DNA of 64,000 bases, taken from assembly GCF_039523615.1 (NCBI RefSeq), contig NZ_BAAAFQ010000005.1, positions 62,001-126,000 of the forward strand. Direction: 5' to 3'. The stretch comes from Psychrosphaera haliotis. Lineage in GTDB: Bacteria > Pseudomonadota > Gammaproteobacteria > Enterobacterales > Alteromonadaceae. Positions 17,086-25,977 of this stretch are shown piece after piece. The stretch's first letter is position 1. Every line of letters starts with the position of its first letter. The notes beneath the pieces were generated by a model. It ran no database searches and was not told the origin of the DNA. It worked only from the letters and a program-made list of their open reading frames with translations. The position numbers and the translations under genes were made by a program.

Positions 17086-17634
17086 ATGTTACGAATTCTT
17101 GATATTTTGTTTTCTTTAATGGGTCTGGTTTTAGGTTTTCCTATATTGCTGGTTATTTATTTGGTGGGTTTGTTTGATACTGGCTCACCGTTGTTTTTTC
17201 AACAACGAGTTGGTCGAAATAAAAAGCCGTTTACGTTAGTTAAATTTAGAACTATGTCGGTGAATACTAAGTCTGTTGCCAGTCATTTAGCCAGTGCATC
17301 AGCAATTACGCCTTTAGGTGGTTTCCTTCGTAAAACCAAATTAGATGAACTTCCTCAACTTTGGAACGTACTAAAAGGTGAAATGAGTTTAGTTGGACCG
17401 CGTCCAGGTTTGGACAACCAACTTGAGCTTACCAATGCCCGTGATAAACATGGCGTTTACAGTGTGAGACCTGGCATTACAGGAAAAGGCCAAGTTAATG
17501 ATATTGATATGTCGACGCCAGAACGTTTGGCCAAAATTGATGCTGAGATGATAAATGAGTTATCCCTCAAGTCGTATTTTGTGTATATCATTCAAACAGT
17601 AACGGGAAGTGGTCAGGGCGACCGAGTCGGCTAG
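17086..17634 (+). CDS. Small initiating phosphoglycosyl transferase (PglC/WbpL-adjacent type)
   Basis: This protein of about 182 residues is a minimal bacterial sugar transferase: one N-terminal re-entrant membrane helix (about 5-28), then FFQQRVGRNKKPFTLVKFRTM, TKLDELPQLWNVL, MSLVGPRPG and GITGKGQV. It should transfer a phospho-sugar, often a diamino- or N-acetyl sugar, from UDP to undecaprenyl phosphate. The ATG at 17086 follows the upstream stop by one base; a GTG at 17074 would add four residues. It differs from the long WcaJ-type enzyme at 4038, indicating a separate pathway. Confidence 0.9.
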   Translation: MLRILDILFSLMGLVLGFPILLVIYLVGLFDTGSPLFFQQRVGRNKKPFTLVKFRTMSVNTKSVASHLASASAITPLGGFLRKTKLDELPQLWNVLKGEMSLVGPRPGLDNQLELTNARDKHGVYSVRPGITGKGQVNDIDMSTPERLAKIDAEMINELSLKSYFVYIIQTVTGSGQGDRVG

Positions 17635-17727
17635 CAATGATGTTTGTCTGATGAGATGCCTCATAGGACATTAATAGCTTAAAGAATTATAAGAATAAGA
17701 AAAATAATAATAACAATAAGAAAAACA

Positions 17728-19701
17728 ATGAATAAAAACTTTAGTTTATTTGATATATCGCGCGCATCTAAAACCATTATTGCGATTATTGTTGATAGTA
17801 TGTTAATCGGTATTGCTTTTTTTGCCGCGCTTGCCGCTCGTTGGGACGACGTTTCAGTTATTTATGATCCCGCACATTGGTATATTTTTTCACTCGTGTT
17901 ATCGGTTTCATTACTTGTTTTGATTCGTCTAGGGCTTTATCGCTCTATGCTTCGTTACCTCAACAATCAAGTGTTTTGGTCTATAACCTTAGCGGCGATG
18001 GTTGCCTTGTTTGCAACAATTAGCTTTTCCTTCTATTTAAAAATAATGATCCCCAGAACGGTGCCGTTTATTTTTGCTGGCTTTTTTATCTTGCTAGTGG
18101 GCGGCATACGAATGATTGCACGTGCTTTCTTGGCAGAAAAATCACTACGTGAAAAACAAACAGTAATTATATACGGCGCTGGCGCTGCCGGGCGACAACT
18201 GGCAACAGCATTAACTCACGGGTTAGAAAACTCAGTTGCTGGCTTTATAGATGATGATGAAAATAAACGAGATACCATCATTCAAGGCATTCAGGTATAC
18301 AGTAGAGAAGAGTTACCTCAACTCATTGAAAAAAGAGCTGTTCATCATGTTTTACTCGCCTTGCCTAGCATCTCTAATGATGAGAGAAGAAACGTGCTTA
18401 ATTTTCTTGAGCCTTTACCAATAAAGGTACTGACAATCCCTGCTATTTCTGATCTAGTAAATGGCAACGCGGCATTAGAGCAGTTTAAGGAAGTTGAAAT
18501 TGATGATCTGTTAGGGCGAAACCCTGTTTTACCGAAACCAGAATTAATGGCCAAGAATATTAAAGATAAGGTAGTTTTGGTATCTGGTGCTGGTGGCTCA
18601 ATTGGCTCAGAGTTGTGTCGTCAAATTATTAAACAACAACCAGCCCAACTATTACTTTTTGAACTAAACGAGTTTTCCTTATACGCCATTGATACTGAGT
18701 TAAAAGGCTTAGGTTTAGACAATGTAGAAGTAATTTCCTTAATTGGCAGTGTGCAGGATAAAAGGCGTGTTGAGTCTATTCTATCCACTTTTAGTATTGA
18801 TACTATTTATCACGCGGCGGCTTATAAACACGTGCCTATTGTTGAGCATAATGTTACTCAGGGCGTTCGTAACAATGTGTTTGGTACTCTCGCAATGGCG
18901 ACATCGGCGGTTAAGTATAAAGTTGCTACTTTTGTGCTGATTTCTACCGATAAAGCAGTGCGCCCAACTAATGTGATGGGAGCAACAAAGAGAATGGCTG
19001 AGTTGACGTTACAAGCGCTCGCTAAGCAAAAAAGTGATACTACCTTTTGTATGGTTCGTTTTGGCAATGTACTTGGCTCATCAGGCTCTGTAGTACCATT
19101 ATTTAGAAAACAAATTCGAAATGGTGGACCAGTGACCATTACTCATATGGATATCACTCGGTACTTTATGACGATTCCGGAGGCATCTCAGTTGGTTATT
19201 CAAGCTGGCGCAATGGCGAAGGGCGGTGATGTTTTTGTTTTAGATATGGGTGAATCCGTTAAGATTGTGGACTTAGCTAAAAAGATGATCCGTTTTAGTG
19301 GTTTAGAAGTGAAAGACCAAAACAATATAAATGGGGACATTGAAATTAAGTGCACAGGCTTGCGACCTGGCGAGAAACTGTATGAAGAGTTATTGATAGG
19401 GGATAATGTAGCTGGAACGTCTCACGAGCGCATTATGACCGCGCAGGAAGTGATGTTGCCTTGGCCTGTATTGGAAGAGCTGCTTGATAGGTTAAATGAG
19501 GCATGTCGTGATAGCGACCAAATTATGATACGCCACTTGTTGTTAGAAGCGCCAACGGCCTTTAAACCTACAGACGAAATATGCGACCTAGTTTGGGGAC
19601 AAAAGAACCGAGAGTTGGAAAGAGAATTGGCCATGTCATTGGAAGCATCAAAGGCCTTTGATGAAAAACCTGAGGACTTTCAGTCAGAGCAAGCAGGCTA
19701 A
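17728..19701 (+). CDS. WbpM/FlaA1-family UDP-sugar 4,6-dehydratase, membrane-bound
   Basis: At 657 residues this is the full-length, membrane-anchored form. About four membrane helices lie in residues 15-130, followed by a Rossmann-like domain (YGAGAAGRQLATAL) and the SDR catalytic domain starting SGAGGSIGSELCRQI. The active region reads STDKAVRPTNVMGATKR, where methionine replaces the usual SDR tyrosine, a hallmark of WbpM/PglF/CapD enzymes. The reaction is conversion of UDP-GlcNAc to a 4-keto-6-deoxy sugar, the first step to bacillosamine- or fucosamine-type sugars. This fits the small initiating transferase and epimerase upstream. The gap of 93 bases upstream is rich in A. Confidence 0.92.
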   Translation: MNKNFSLFDISRASKTIIAIIVDSMLIGIAFFAALAARWDDVSVIYDPAHWYIFSLVLSVSLLVLIRLGLYRSMLRYLNNQVFWSITLAAMVALFATISFSFYLKIMIPRTVPFIFAGFFILLVGGIRMIARAFLAEKSLREKQTVIIYGAGAAGRQLATALTHGLENSVAGFIDDDENKRDTIIQGIQVYSREELPQLIEKRAVHHVLLALPSISNDERRNVLNFLEPLPIKVLTIPAISDLVNGNAALEQFKEVEIDDLLGRNPVLPKPELMAKNIKDKVVLVSGAGGSIGSELCRQIIKQQPAQLLLFELNEFSLYAIDTELKGLGLDNVEVISLIGSVQDKRRVESILSTFSIDTIYHAAAYKHVPIVEHNVTQGVRNNVFGTLAMATSAVKYKVATFVLISTDKAVRPTNVMGATKRMAELTLQALAKQKSDTTFCMVRFGNVLGSSGSVVPLFRKQIRNGGPVTITHMDITRYFMTIPEASQLVIQAGAMAKGGDVFVLDMGESVKIVDLAKKMIRFSGLEVKDQNNINGDIEIKCTGLRPGEKLYEELLIGDNVAGTSHERIMTAQEVMLPWPVLEELLDRLNEACRDSDQIMIRHLLLEAPTAFKPTDEICDLVWGQKNRELERELAMSLEASKAFDEKPEDFQSEQAG

Positions 19702-19742
19702 CGTCTGCTCGCTTACATTTTTTGCAAGTTAGAAATAACTCG

Positions 19743-20321
19743 TTAAAAGTTATAAGACAAAGTAACGGCCAGTCCAATCATGTTGGTAAATGTATCTGGG
19801 CCGGTACTAGCTGGTAGGTCGTCTGGATGAATTTTATCACGGGCGATTTTGTCCATTAATTGCATTTCTGTGCCAATAGACCAGTTTTTCCAGCCTTTAG
19901 GTTGGTAAAAACCACCGAATCCAACAGTGTAACCATAAGCTGGCGAACGATAGTCGTATCGCGCTGCACCAATAAATGCACCGATTTGCCATTGCTCATC
20001 TAAAATATAGCGATAATCGATAGCTCTAAATGTTGTTAATAGGCTGCCTTCAATTCGTTGAAGTTCTATTTTTGTACCTACTAAACTATTAGCGCTTACC
20101 TTTTTGTTAATACCATAACCAATAATTGGCGAGGTTTTAACACTGCCGTAGTTCACTGACGGGCCGTCATGATCTTCAATGACTTTAAGTTGTAAAAAAC
20201 TCGCACCAATATCAAAACGCGCATTCAGTTTTTCATCGCTATTTAAATCGATTGCCTGGTTATAAAAAGACGTTGTTAATAAAGTAGCGGCAATTGCACA
20301 CTGTAAAGATGATTTTTTCAT
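19743..20321 (-). CDS. Small outer-membrane beta-barrel protein of unknown function
   Basis: The protein of 192 residues starts at the ATG at 20321, supported by an AGGA ribosome-binding site. It has an N-terminal signal peptide (about residues 1-23, KKSSLQCAIAATLLTTSF). The mature part has alternating hydrophobic strands (FDIGASFLQLKV, GTKIELQRIEG, WQIGAFIGAARYDY) and ends in LAVTLSYNF, the terminal phenylalanine expected for Bam-assembled barrels. It lies 28 bases downstream of the Wzi-like gene on the same strand, so co-expression is likely. Function is unknown; a surface polysaccharide link is context only. Confidence 0.65.
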   Translation of the reverse strand: MKKSSLQCAIAATLLTTSFYNQAIDLNSDEKLNARFDIGASFLQLKVIEDHDGPSVNYGSVKTSPIIGYGINKKVSANSLVGTKIELQRIEGSLLTTFRAIDYRYILDEQWQIGAFIGAARYDYRSPAYGYTVGFGGFYQPKGWKNWSIGTEMQLMDKIARDKIHPDDLPASTGPDTFTNMIGLAVTLSYNF

Positions 20322-20349
20322 TATAAGTCCTAAAACAATGTAAATTGAG

Positions 20350-21843
20350 CTACCAAGCAACGCTTAAGGTTAAGCCAGTATGTTTTTCTGCAAGGGTATT
20401 TTTACCAGTAAGGAAGGTAAGCGTGGCTGGGAATTCATCAATATGACTGTACCAAGTAAGCTCTAGCTGGCGGCCAGTAACATAATCAAACGACGATAAT
20501 GGTTCGTTTTTAGTTTGATTAAAGTTAAATACAAGCCTGTCTTGAGGGGCTATTTGCCAGCCAACGGTAATGTTGTGATGAGTTGAACCAATTGCATCGC
20601 CAGCGATTGACGCGGTTCTTAAACGTTGCTCTGCAGCAAAGTGGCCAATTAAGCTAGCGTCATTTTGTAGCCCGTCCCTGTATACGTGATGCGCGTACCA
20701 TGCATTTTGCCACTGGCTGTATTCGTAGTTAATAGAAAGCGTTTTAAATACGATAGGTAAATCGACACCTGCGGAAATTGAGCTATTGCCTAAGCGATAG
20801 TTGGTACCACGGCTAGTATCTTCACCAGCGTATTCAAAATAAACAGAGAATGGCACTGAACCAATAAAGTCAAAACGGGAGACGATAGAGGCGGCTTGGT
20901 TGCCAAATTCTTCATCGGAATTTAAGTCTACGTTGGTATTGTCAGAGCCACTTGGATCAATAAAGGCTTCAAATATTTCTTTTAAACTTGGCGTTCCGCG
21001 CTCGTCGCCACCCGATTGAAAAATACGGTTTACCGCTAAGGTAAAACCATCAAAAGGGGACGCGGAAACATGAAGACCGGTAAGTAGTGGTTTACCAGAG
21101 GTGAGTTTTCCACCGAATGAAATGTTGTTGGTTTCAGACAATTCACCGGCAAACAATTCGTAGTTTATATTCCAGCTTGTCAGTGGGGTGTTGTTTGATA
21201 GCGATATATTGGCAAATGTCGGCGCGTGCGTACTCAGTAACATGGCTGATTGTTTGAATGGGGATAACCAATGAGGCTTATAGCCAATATCTAGCTGTGC
21301 TTGTGGTAGGCCAATAGAAACATATGTGTCTTCTAAATTAGAATCACCTTTCCATGCTTTTGCACCACCGCTTAACATTAAGTAGTTGTTAACGTTAAAT
21401 ACGCCTTGAGCTTGCACAGACCAGCTAGAGTTAAACGCTTCACCGCGCTGATTTTTTAGTGTCATTTCTGGTTGCGAAGCATAAAGGCCTGTTTGCTCTT
21501 TAATTCTAAGATCTAGGCTTGCGTGATTGATGTATAGCTTTTTATCGGTTTGCTTGAGGTATTTGTTTATTTCTAAACAGCCTTTTTGAATAGCAGGCTG
21601 GCCACGTTGCTCACGGTGACATACTTTTGCCACTGCCTTTTTAATGGTATTGATGGCATAAGGACGTTTAACCGCACCTAATTCCGCTGCAATCATTATT
21701 CTATTTACATGCGATTCTAACAATGTATTTTGGTTTAGTGGTAAGTAACCAGAAACTCCAGATTCACCCGCAAAAGAAAGGGTTGGTATGAGTGTACTTA
21801 CTGAGAAAAGGGAGATTGCCGATACTAGGCGCAATAGCGTCAT
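20350..21843 (-). CDS. Capsule assembly Wzi-family outer-membrane protein
   Basis: This 497-residue protein has a signal peptide (cleavage near LSFAGESG, about residue 25), an N-terminal helical segment, and a long series of beta strands ending LTLSVAW with a terminal aromatic residue. The pattern, with a short helical region after GYLPLNQNTLLESHVNRIM, is that of the capsule assembly protein Wzi/surface-associated family, whose members anchor or organise capsule at the outer membrane. It faces the end of the polysaccharide module at 12790-19701 across a 41-base convergent gap together with the small barrel gene. Family call is good from overall architecture. Confidence 0.78.
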   Translation of the reverse strand: MTLLRLVSAISLFSVSTLIPTLSFAGESGVSGYLPLNQNTLLESHVNRIMIAAELGAVKRPYAINTIKKAVAKVCHREQRGQPAIQKGCLEINKYLKQTDKKLYINHASLDLRIKEQTGLYASQPEMTLKNQRGEAFNSSWSVQAQGVFNVNNYLMLSGGAKAWKGDSNLEDTYVSIGLPQAQLDIGYKPHWLSPFKQSAMLLSTHAPTFANISLSNNTPLTSWNINYELFAGELSETNNISFGGKLTSGKPLLTGLHVSASPFDGFTLAVNRIFQSGGDERGTPSLKEIFEAFIDPSGSDNTNVDLNSDEEFGNQAASIVSRFDFIGSVPFSVYFEYAGEDTSRGTNYRLGNSSISAGVDLPIVFKTLSINYEYSQWQNAWYAHHVYRDGLQNDASLIGHFAAEQRLRTASIAGDAIGSTHHNITVGWQIAPQDRLVFNFNQTKNEPLSSFDYVTGRQLELTWYSHIDEFPATLTFLTGKNTLAEKHTGLTLSVAW

Positions 21844-21909
21844 GTTTTTGATATTCCATTAAAGATCTTATGCCGTTATTCTAAACGACCAAGTTAGCTG
21901 AAAAAAGCC

Positions 21910-22209
21910 TTATTTCCAACTATCTGGAAATTCCCCCCTTAGTACATAACTAAATGCAATTAGCTCTGCTATTACAACGTATAAATTAGGAGGAATTGAT
22001 TGACCTTTTTCAAGATGCTCTAGGCGCTTAAATAGCTCTGGATCTTGATGCACCAGAAGATCGTTTTGCTTAGCATGGTCTAATATTTCTTGCGCAAGTA
22101 GGTGATAGCCTTTAATAGCAACATTTGGTGCGTTTTTACCATCATATAGCAACGATAAAGCACCAAGCTCAAAGTTTGTATCCGTTGATTTGTTATCGCT
22201 ATTGTTCAC
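21910..22209 (-). CDS. Orphan FlhB cytoplasmic-domain homologue
   Basis: The product is about 99 residues. From LSLLYDGKNAPNVAIKGY through LLAQEI, DLLVHQDPELFKRL and IPPNLYVVIAELIAF it matches the C-terminal half of FlhB/YscU export-switch proteins. It lacks the membrane domain and the NPTH autocleavage motif. The GTG at 22209 is chosen because AAGG lies 8 bases upstream; a TTG at 22248 lies inside a 7-bp repeat array whose period places stops in every frame, so longer starts are impossible. A FliK-like gene lies upstream on the same strand. The role is unknown; binding of a FliK-type partner is an inference. Confidence 0.72.
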   Translation of the reverse strand: MNNSDNKSTDTNFELGALSLLYDGKNAPNVAIKGYHLLAQEILDHAKQNDLLVHQDPELFKRLEHLEKGQSIPPNLYVVIAELIAFSYVLRGEFPDSWK

Positions 22210-22236
22210 AAGGTGTGCCTTTTTTGTTTTGCTAGG

Positions 22237-22334
22237 TTCAAAATTCAAAATTCAAAATTCAAAATTCAAAATTCAAAATTCAAAATTCAAAATTCAAAAT
22301 TCAAGGTTCAAGGTTCAAAATTTAAGGCTCAAAA
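22237..22334. repeat. Tandem array of 7-bp units (TTCAAAA), about 14 copies
   Basis: Nine perfect copies of TTCAAAA (22237-22299) are followed by five degenerate copies (TTCAAGG, TTCAAGG, TTCAAAA, TTTAAGG, CTCAAAA) up to 22334. The array lies in the 147-base gap between the FliK-like stop and the FlhB-like GTG start, 28 bases upstream of that start. Such perfect short-unit arrays are prone to slipped-strand copy-number change. Confidence 0.95.
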
Positions 22335-22356
22335 TTAATAGTTTAGACTTCAGGTT

Positions 22357-23328
22357 TTAAACTTTTATGTCGATCAAGCGTGTTCCTTTGTGCTCAGGCG
22401 CTAACGCTAAATTTTCATCCATTATACTTTCATTTTTCACGCTAAATCCAAACTTAGAAAGCCGCTCTTGTAACATGGGCCAATACTTCTCTACCTTTTG
22501 AAGCAAAGGCGTATTGCTGCAAGTGCATATTGATTGTAAGTTTAGTGCGTTAAGATTGATGTCGATAACAAGCAACCCTGTATCATCCAAATCAAACGTC
22601 AGGCTGAAAGACAGTGCTTGGTTATTACCTGGAGTATCGGACTGTCCTGTGCTTGATGAACTTCGTTCGTTAACTCTATTCTGGTCTTGCTCTTGTGCTG
22701 CGGTTAACTGAGCTTGTTCGTTGGTTTGTTTAGCCTGCTCTGCTTGCTGAGATTGTTGCAGCGACTGCGATTGTTCGCGAATAATTAAGCTGGCTTTGTC
22801 TTGCATTGATATTGGGATAAGCAATTTGAGTAACCCGCCGACCATAGCTTGGTTTACTTGACTCACAGAGCTACTTTTACTGGCCAAGCTTGATGAACCA
22901 ATTAACCAAGATATCCGTAAAAGAGTAGAGTTATTGGCAAGCGCTGCTGTTTGTGCAAGTGCTGCGGCTGTTTGTGCATTAGGCGCGGAATTAAGCAACT
23001 GCATTTTCGTAATAAGTGGCAACCATTGCGACAGAGTTAAAGAACTAAGACCTTGCTGAGCTTGCAGTTGATTTAACGCAGGGACTAGCCAATTCTTTAT
23101 AGCAGCTGGCATGCTTTCAATCGTGGGCGCTGGTTTACTCGTTAACCAAAGTGATAACTCGGCTTTTAATTTGTCAGGCACAACGAGTGATTGTTGTTGG
23201 ACTTGGTGACTTACATGACCAGCTTTATCTGCAAGTTGTTTGAAAAGCACAGACGCCTGCTGACTCGTACTTGTGTCAGATTTTGTGTTCGCTTGTGTTG
23301 ACGTAATAGGGAAAGTTTTTGATTCCAT
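22357..23328 (-). CDS. FliK-like hook-length-control-type protein, orphan
   Basis: The protein of 323 residues has a low-complexity, Ser/Gln/Ala-rich N-terminal two thirds (for example a Gln-rich run near residues 195-225) and a compact C-terminal segment. That segment, SFSLTFDLDDTGLLVIDINL then LLQKVEKYWPMLQERLSKFGF, resembles the C-terminal domain of FliK. The ATG at 23328 is used; an ATG four codons earlier (23340) is equally possible. No flagellar operon is visible in the window. Pairing with an FlhB-C-like gene downstream mirrors the FliK-FlhB interaction in export switching. Assignment is moderate because the FliK domain is weakly conserved. Confidence 0.6.
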   Translation of the reverse strand: MESKTFPITSTQANTKSDTSTSQQASVLFKQLADKAGHVSHQVQQQSLVVPDKLKAELSLWLTSKPAPTIESMPAAIKNWLVPALNQLQAQQGLSSLTLSQWLPLITKMQLLNSAPNAQTAAALAQTAALANNSTLLRISWLIGSSSLASKSSSVSQVNQAMVGGLLKLLIPISMQDKASLIIREQSQSLQQSQQAEQAKQTNEQAQLTAAQEQDQNRVNERSSSSTGQSDTPGNNQALSFSLTFDLDDTGLLVIDINLNALNLQSICTCSNTPLLQKVEKYWPMLQERLSKFGFSVKNESIMDENLALAPEHKGTRLIDIKV

Positions 23329-23446
23329 AATAAAAACCATGCTAGAGCCGCGATAGCAAATAGGCAAGCTGTTTTCGCTATGATACAATTTTGCCGCTGA
23401 TATTTAGGCAAACTCATTTAATGTTTAGTATAAGAAAAGACGAAGT

Positions 23447-25393
23447 ATGATCCCAGAACTTGGTAATTTTGCGCTATTTATAGCGTTCGCTTTCAGCCTA
23501 TTGTTGTCTATTTTTCCGTTAATTGGTTTACGAACTAATAACCTTAAACTTATGCAACTTGCTCCAAACCTCACGGTAGGTTTGTTTAGCTTCACCTTAT
23601 TTTCCTTTGCATGTTTAGTTTATTCGTTTTTAACGGATGACTTTACGGTTTTAAACGTAGCGGAAAACTCGAATTCACTATTGCCTATTCAGTATAAGTT
23701 CGCTGCTAGTTTTGGTAGCCACGAAGGCTCATTCTTGCTTTGGCTTGTGATGCAGTCTGGTTGGGCTTTTGCCGTTGTTTTAAAGTCTAAGTCTTTACCA
23801 CCAGAAATGCGCACTCGTGTGCTTATGGTTCTTGGTTGGATTTGTGTTGGTTTTTACGCGTACATCATTACCGCTTCTAATCCCTTCGATCGCACTTTAC
23901 CTTATTTCCCAGTAGATGGGCGCGACTTAAACCCATTGCTGCAAGACGTAGGGATGATCATTCACCCGCCGCTTTTATATATGGGTTATGTTGGTTTATC
24001 TATTAGCTTCGCCTTTGCGATTGCCGCGCTTTTAAGTGGCAAGTTAGATTCAACTTGGGCTAAATGGTCAAGACCTTGGACCGCAGCGGCGTGGGCCTTT
24101 TTAACATTAGGCATCACAATTGGTAGCTGGTGGGCATATTCCGAGTTGGGCTGGGGCGGCTGGTGGTTTTGGGATCCAGTTGAAAATGCTTCCTTCATGC
24201 CTTGGTTAGTGGCCACTGCATTACTGCACAGTTTAGCCGTATCAGAAAAACGAAATGCCTTTAAAAGCTGGACGGTATTTTTAGCAATCGCTGGTTTTTC
24301 TCTGAGCTTATTGGGCACGTTTTTAGTGCGCTCGGGTGTTATTGTATCGGTTCACGCGTTTGCTACCGACCCATCGCGCGGTGTGTTTATTCTTATTCTG
24401 TTGGCCTTGGTGATTGGCGGAAGTCTAACCTTGTACGCATTGCGTTCAGGCGCCATTAAAAGTGTTGGTAAGTTCTCTACTTTTTCAAGAGAAACCATGC
24501 TTTGGGCTAATAACGTATTGTTGGTAGCCGCCACTATCATTGTATTGTTAGGTACTTTGTTACCACTGGTTCATAAAGAAATTGGCTTAGGTTCTATCTC
24601 TATTGGCGCGCCATTCTTTAATCAAATGTTTACTTATTTAACGGTACCTTTTGCGTTGCTATTAGGTATTGCCCCATTTGTAAGATGGAAACAAGACAAG
24701 CTGAATAAATTTTTAACCATGCCTGCCGTGGTTGGCGTAATTTCTATTTTACTGTCAGTAGTTTGGCTTAAATTAGAATTTGGCGAAGTTAAGTTTTACG
24801 CTGCACTTGGCGCAACACTAGGGTTATGGGTCACCTTGTTTACGGCTTTAGAATATCGAAAAACAGCGAGTAAACTAGGCGTTTCGAAGGTTCCGTTAAG
24901 TCATTATGCGATGGGACTAGGGCACATTGGTATTGCGTTTGTAATTGCTGGTGCCGGTTTAACCTCGCAATATACGCAAGAAAAAGACGTAAAACTTTGG
25001 CCAGGCGATTCAGCGGAGTTAATGGGATATACCTACCAGTTTAATGCAATTAAAGATGTAAACGGTTCAAATTACAACGGTTGGGCTGCCGACATTTCAG
25101 TGTACAAAGGTAACTATTTAGAAGCGGAGTTACTGGCGGAAAAGCGCTATTACCCAGTGCAGCGCAATACCATGACAGAAGCAGCTATTGATGATGGCTT
25201 TACTCGAGACTTGTATGTGTCATTAGGAGAGCTATTACCAGATGATTCATGGGCTATTCGTATTTATGTTAAGCCTTACGTTCGTTGGTTATGGTTAGGC
25301 GGTATATTAGTGGCGCTTGGTGGTTTCTTAACACTGTTCGATAGACGTTATCGCGGTGTTAAATTATCTAAACAAGCTGGAGCAAACGCATGA
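23447..25393 (+). CDS. ccmF: Cytochrome c maturation heme lyase subunit
   Basis: This 648-residue integral membrane protein contains the tryptophan-rich heme-handling motif WGGWWFWDPVEN and the other CcmF blocks (HEGSFLLW, DVGMIIHPPLLYMGY). CcmF works with CcmH and CcmI to ligate heme to apocytochrome c in the periplasm. It is the first gene of a four-gene ccm operon; its stop overlaps the ccmG start by four bases. ccmABCDE are not in this window and must be elsewhere. Confidence 0.97.
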   Translation: MIPELGNFALFIAFAFSLLLSIFPLIGLRTNNLKLMQLAPNLTVGLFSFTLFSFACLVYSFLTDDFTVLNVAENSNSLLPIQYKFAASFGSHEGSFLLWLVMQSGWAFAVVLKSKSLPPEMRTRVLMVLGWICVGFYAYIITASNPFDRTLPYFPVDGRDLNPLLQDVGMIIHPPLLYMGYVGLSISFAFAIAALLSGKLDSTWAKWSRPWTAAAWAFLTLGITIGSWWAYSELGWGGWWFWDPVENASFMPWLVATALLHSLAVSEKRNAFKSWTVFLAIAGFSLSLLGTFLVRSGVIVSVHAFATDPSRGVFILILLALVIGGSLTLYALRSGAIKSVGKFSTFSRETMLWANNVLLVAATIIVLLGTLLPLVHKEIGLGSISIGAPFFNQMFTYLTVPFALLLGIAPFVRWKQDKLNKFLTMPAVVGVISILLSVVWLKLEFGEVKFYAALGATLGLWVTLFTALEYRKTASKLGVSKVPLSHYAMGLGHIGIAFVIAGAGLTSQYTQEKDVKLWPGDSAELMGYTYQFNAIKDVNGSNYNGWAADISVYKGNYLEAELLAEKRYYPVQRNTMTEAAIDDGFTRDLYVSLGELLPDDSWAIRIYVKPYVRWLWLGGILVALGGFLTLFDRRYRGVKLSKQAGANA

Positions 25394-25977
25394 GCGCAAA
25401 TAAGTCCTCAAAAAGATTAGCTTTTTTGCCGCTGGCGATATTTGCTGTGCTGTGTGTCTTTTTGTTAAAAGGGTTGTTCAGTAATCCAAATGAACGCGAG
25501 TCAGCTTTAATCAACAAACCGGTACCTGAGTTTTCGTTACCTGATTTATACAATGAATCTCAAATTCATAACAAACAAACATTAATAGGAAAGCCCGTCA
25601 TTCTTAATGTTTGGGGAACTTGGTGCACAACCTGTAAGTACGAACTTCCTTATCTTACAAAACTCCGTAACGAATACGGTGTAAGAATTGTTGGCGTTTA
25701 CTACGACCAAAATCATGCGCCTGCGTTTGGTGAGTTCGCAGATGTTAACGAAATAAGAGTGGATGTTCGTAACATGTTGGGACAATTAGGTAACCCTTAT
25801 GAGTACAATATTCTGGATTTAGACCGAACTTTGTCTCTTAATTTGGGCATTAGTGGCGCGCCTGAATCTTTTGTTGTTGATGCAAACGGCGTTATTCGTT
25901 TTCATCACATGGGAGATATTAACGAGCGTATTTGGCGAGATAAAATTGCGCCAATATGGAATGAGGTATCACAATGA
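25390..25977 (+). CDS. ccmG: Thiol:disulfide interchange protein CcmG/DsbE
   Basis: This 195-residue thioredoxin-fold protein is anchored by an N-terminal membrane helix (about residues 11-28). The active site WGTWCTTC gives the redox CxxC pair, and the cis-proline region follows at ISGAPESFVVD. It keeps apocytochrome c thiols reduced for heme attachment in the periplasm. Start and stop both overlap neighbouring ccm genes by four bases (ATGA). Confidence 0.95.
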   Translation: MSANKSSKRLAFLPLAIFAVLCVFLLKGLFSNPNERESALINKPVPEFSLPDLYNESQIHNKQTLIGKPVILNVWGTWCTTCKYELPYLTKLRNEYGVRIVGVYYDQNHAPAFGEFADVNEIRVDVRNMLGQLGNPYEYNILDLDRTLSLNLGISGAPESFVVDANGVIRFHHMGDINERIWRDKIAPIWNEVSQ

